A stretch of DNA of 64,000 nucleotides, taken from the NCBI RefSeq assembly GCF_000241955.1, contig NC_016819.1, positions 51,488 through 115,487 of the forward strand, written 5' to 3'. Position numbers and translations under genes: made by a program. Each line of letters starts with the position of its first letter. Position 1 is the first letter of the stretch. This document shows positions 63,570-64,000 of the stretch, piece after piece. The DNA comes from Rahnella aquatilis CIP 78.65 = ATCC 33071 (GTDB taxonomy: Bacteria; Pseudomonadota; Gammaproteobacteria; Enterobacterales; Enterobacteriaceae). Under the pieces are notes generated by a model that was given only the letters and a program-made list of their open reading frames with translations, did no database searches and was not told the DNA's origin.

Positions 63570-63662
63570 CCATGCCAAAGCTGTAAACCCATTGAAAAAT
63601 ATGCGTTTTAAATTTAATGAGTTGGAAATATTAGAAGCAGAGAAAACAATCTGCGTACAGTT

Positions 63663-63678
63663 TGTTATAAAACAAACA
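63663..63678 (-). promoter_or_regulatory. NifA binding site (UAS) of nifHDKTY
   Basis: TGTTATAAAACAAACA fits TGT-N10-ACA, ~95 bp before the -24 element. It lies in AT-rich DNA between the promoter and the epoxide hydrolase remnant. Confidence 0.7.
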
Positions 63679-63825
63679 AACCGATGGCGGGTTTCGGGAG
63701 AAATGAGTGTGAAAAGACCCGTATTCTGCTGGCCTTTTAGGAGGAATGTTTTCGTACAAAGCCGGGCCGGTTGGTAGTGTAATCGGTTTGGACAAACTGG
63801 CTGGCGGTGACCAACGCGTCTGAAC

Positions 63826-64000
63826 CCTCTCCCAATACAGTCGAGCCGACGACGCACCGGTGTTGGGCAACCAATACAGCATGATGTCATCTAACATCTG
63901 GTCGAATGTAAACGAGCCTTCGGCGTTGCCCGGTGTTCCGCAGGTATCCTGGAACATCTGGTAGATCCAGGCGGCCTGTGCCACGGGTCACTCTATGAGT
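63826..64000 (-). pseudogene. Epoxide hydrolase (alpha/beta hydrolase) remnant at the right edge
   Basis: The reverse strand encodes QAAWIYQMFQDTCGTPGNAE, FTFDQMLDDIMLYWLPNTGA and SSARLYWE, the cap-to-C-terminal region of microsomal-type epoxide hydrolases (LLDNITLYWLTxTGASSARLYWE). A TGA at 63988-63990 interrupts the frame at LIE-stop-PVAQAAW, where a serine codon (TCA) is expected. Similarity stops after LYWE, and the rest of the frame into the nif control region is unrelated. It is therefore a broken gene, continuing past the window. Confidence 0.75.

Overview
The window looks like accessory DNA from a nitrogen-fixing member of the Enterobacterales. The evidence is a complete molybdenum nif cluster whose NifL, NifA, NifM, NifQ and NifJ read like those of Klebsiella, together with enteric-type YciG, Sad and NemR-like proteins. 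The nif order differs from Klebsiella because nifF sits next to nifJ at the nifQ end. From memory this suggests Rahnella- or Pantoea-like diazotrophs, but I do not claim a species. A Cre-type recombinase, a TacAT-type toxin-antitoxin pair and an intact Tn3-family transposon suggest a plasmid or a mobile-element-rich island.

Layout. 1-3.1 kb: truncated MarR gene, Cre homologue with a lox-like 34-bp site just after it, and an autoregulated GNAT toxin/antitoxin operon. 3.2-9.5 kb: electrophile/aldehyde stress block with a NemR-like TetR regulator, two alpha/beta hydrolases, a DJ-1/PfpI protein, a succinate-semialdehyde dehydrogenase and an XRE regulator. Four near-identical operator-like palindromes are scattered through it. 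9.5-11.6 kb: IS30 remnant and a divergent LysR/GST pair. 11.78-17.46 kb: Tn3-family transposon with matching 38-bp ends and a GTGTA target duplication, carrying an enoyl-CoA hydratase and its TetR regulator instead of resistance genes. 17.9-25.6 kb: 18-cysteine copper-storage-type protein, a formate dehydrogenase-DUF1641-cytochrome bd operon bracketed by two paralogous tiny hydrophilic proteins, and yciG. 25.8-29.8 kb: LacI regulator, GPH transporter and a cytoplasmic GH91 enzyme, which I read as a difructose-anhydride uptake and cleavage operon. 30-39.5 kb: small regulator/enzyme pairs (HxlR/quinone reductase, MocR/AhpD-like, LysR/MBL hydrolase-amidase), a PNPOx-like protein and a homologue of ring-cleaving 2,4-dioxygenases (Hod/AqdC type).

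40-63.5 kb: the nif cluster. nifJ-nifF run rightward. They converge on a leftward array reading nifH-D-K-T-Y, nifE-N-X, iscA-like-nifU-S-V-W-Z-M, nifL-A and nifB-Q. Sigma-54 -24/-12 promoters can be seen before nifJ, nifB, nifL, the iscA-like gene, nifE and nifH. Five of them (all but nifL) have a TGT-N10-ACA NifA-binding sequence upstream. The cluster therefore holds structural genes, cofactor assembly, Fe-S supply, electron transport (NifJ to NifF to NifH) and NifL/NifA control. It is flanked by gene fragments: a GST 3' end on the left and an epoxide hydrolase with a stop codon on the right. This suggests it was inserted as an island.

No rRNA, tRNA or CRISPR array was recognised. All calls come from reading the sequence and from memory of the families. 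No database search was run.
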